DNA from: Leucosporidium creatinivorum
Lineage: Eukaryota; Basidiomycota; Microbotryomycetes; Leucosporidiales; Leucosporidiaceae
Direction of reading: 5' to 3'
Length of the DNA: 64,000 nt
Assembly: GCA_001600635.1 (NCBI GenBank)
Contig: BCKL01000029.1
Coordinates: 231,657 to 295,656, forward strand
Below the pieces are notes generated by a model. The model searched no databases. It saw only the letters and a program-made list of their open reading frames with translations, and was not told the DNA's origin. Of the stretch, positions 63,463 through 64,000 are shown piece by piece (position 1 is the first letter of the stretch; the number at the start of each line of letters is the position of its first letter). The position numbers and the translations under genes were made by a program.

Positions 63463-64000
63463 TCAGCTAGGGACGTTCAGCTCGAAGGTGAACACCAAGC
63501 GTCCATCAGGCATCCTCCTCCCAATAGGTGGACCCGCCAGGATCTCCTTGAGCCCAGCGACCCAATCCCTGCCATGGCCGAGGGGGATGACGTTGGCGCG
63601 AGCCAAGATGGGCGAGAGGTCGACGGGGGTGGTGTTTATGATGTGAGGGGCACCGTTATGATCAAAGGCGGACATCTTCCATAGCAAGGCGACACGGTGC
63701 TCCCCCGGCGGCGTAGGCCATCCGACCCTAGCATCGAGCGTCGCCGGCGAGACGTCTTGAAGAAGCTCGACGAGGTTGAGGTTGGTCTCGGACCTGAGGA
63801 AGCGCTTGAAATCGTTGACGGGTACGAGCTCTCCAGACATGAGCTTGAAGCGATGGCGAGGGTCGTCCGAGGGGGAGGAGACAAAGCGAAGGTAGACGAT
63901 GTGCGAGTCGTGAAGGCTCTCAGAGGTGAAGGCCATCAGGATCGTGTGCATATAGACGCCGATGTCGGCTGTGCAAGGTGATTGTTAGCTGGTTNANCNT
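63463..64000 (-). CDS. MYND-finger family protein, copy 7, 5' part outside window
   Basis: Only the C-terminal domain is visible, from an acceptor (cttgcacag on the minus strand, near 63,970) to the stop at 63,463-63,465. Family landmarks: I-V-Y-L-R-F, R-H-R-F-K-L-M-S-G, L-V-P-V-N-D-F, L-L-W-K-M-S-A-F, and R-D-W-V-A-G-L-K-E-I-L-A-G near the end. The finger itself would lie beyond 64,000, so family membership is inferred from this domain alone. Three undetermined bases (63,995, 63,997, 63,999) lie in the visible intron end. Confidence 0.65.

Noticed and set aside
1-64000. tRNA, rRNA, transposon, retroelement or CRISPR features
   Set aside because: I looked for tRNA B-box-like words, reverse-transcriptase or transposase motifs, terminal repeats and regular spacers, and saw none I could support by eye.

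Overview
The window looks like a GC-rich basidiomycete yeast chromosome, probably a Pucciniomycotina/Microbotryomycetes red yeast. Almost every gene is cut by many 50-90 nt introns with GTGAGT-type donors, a CTGAC branch site 15-30 nt before a CAG acceptor, and split codons. Intergenic gaps are short. The gene content (Rdh54, GINS subunits, Nop9, Thi20, Ime4, Trs65, a hybrid histidine kinase, a CFEM-like wall protein) is fungal. I recognised no rRNA, tRNA, transposon or CRISPR array. All exon joins were inferred by eye.

Layout: 1-5.3 kb holds the 3' part of RDH54 and a DUF4246 gene. From 5.5 to 14.6 kb is an accessory region: two MYND-finger genes (one broken), an F-box gene with an in-frame stop, a poly-G tract, and the left arm of an inverted segmental duplication (broken coiled-coil gene, MYND gene, SLD5). 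From 15 to 52 kb is mostly ordinary: a fatty-acid hydroxylase, a Ser/Pro-rich protein, a MetAP1-type zinc finger fused to a GNAT acetyltransferase and a second finger, PSF1, three neighbouring Ser/Pro-rich genes sharing a short F-G-[VI]-G motif, a CFEM-like GPI protein, NOP9, a hybrid histidine kinase, THI20, a Ser/Thr-rich membrane protein, a protein with four GNAT domains in a row, an S9 peptidase and IME4. From 52.4 to 64 kb is the other arm of the inverted duplication, interrupted by a TRS65-like gene and further MYND genes.

Three things stand out. First, a lineage-specific family of at least seven MYND-finger proteins with a shared C-terminal domain ending in a D-W-x3-L motif; three copies are broken by a frameshift or stop. 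In the duplicated arms the flanking genes are nearly identical while the MYND gene between them is strongly diverged. Second, two unusual acetyltransferases: a zinc finger-GNAT-zinc finger protein whose first finger resembles the ribosome-binding finger of methionine aminopeptidase 1, and a tetra-GNAT polyprotein. Third, the essential GINS gene SLD5 is present twice, both copies open, with the same five undetermined bases (N) in one intron of each copy, so an assembly or haplotype artefact must be excluded.
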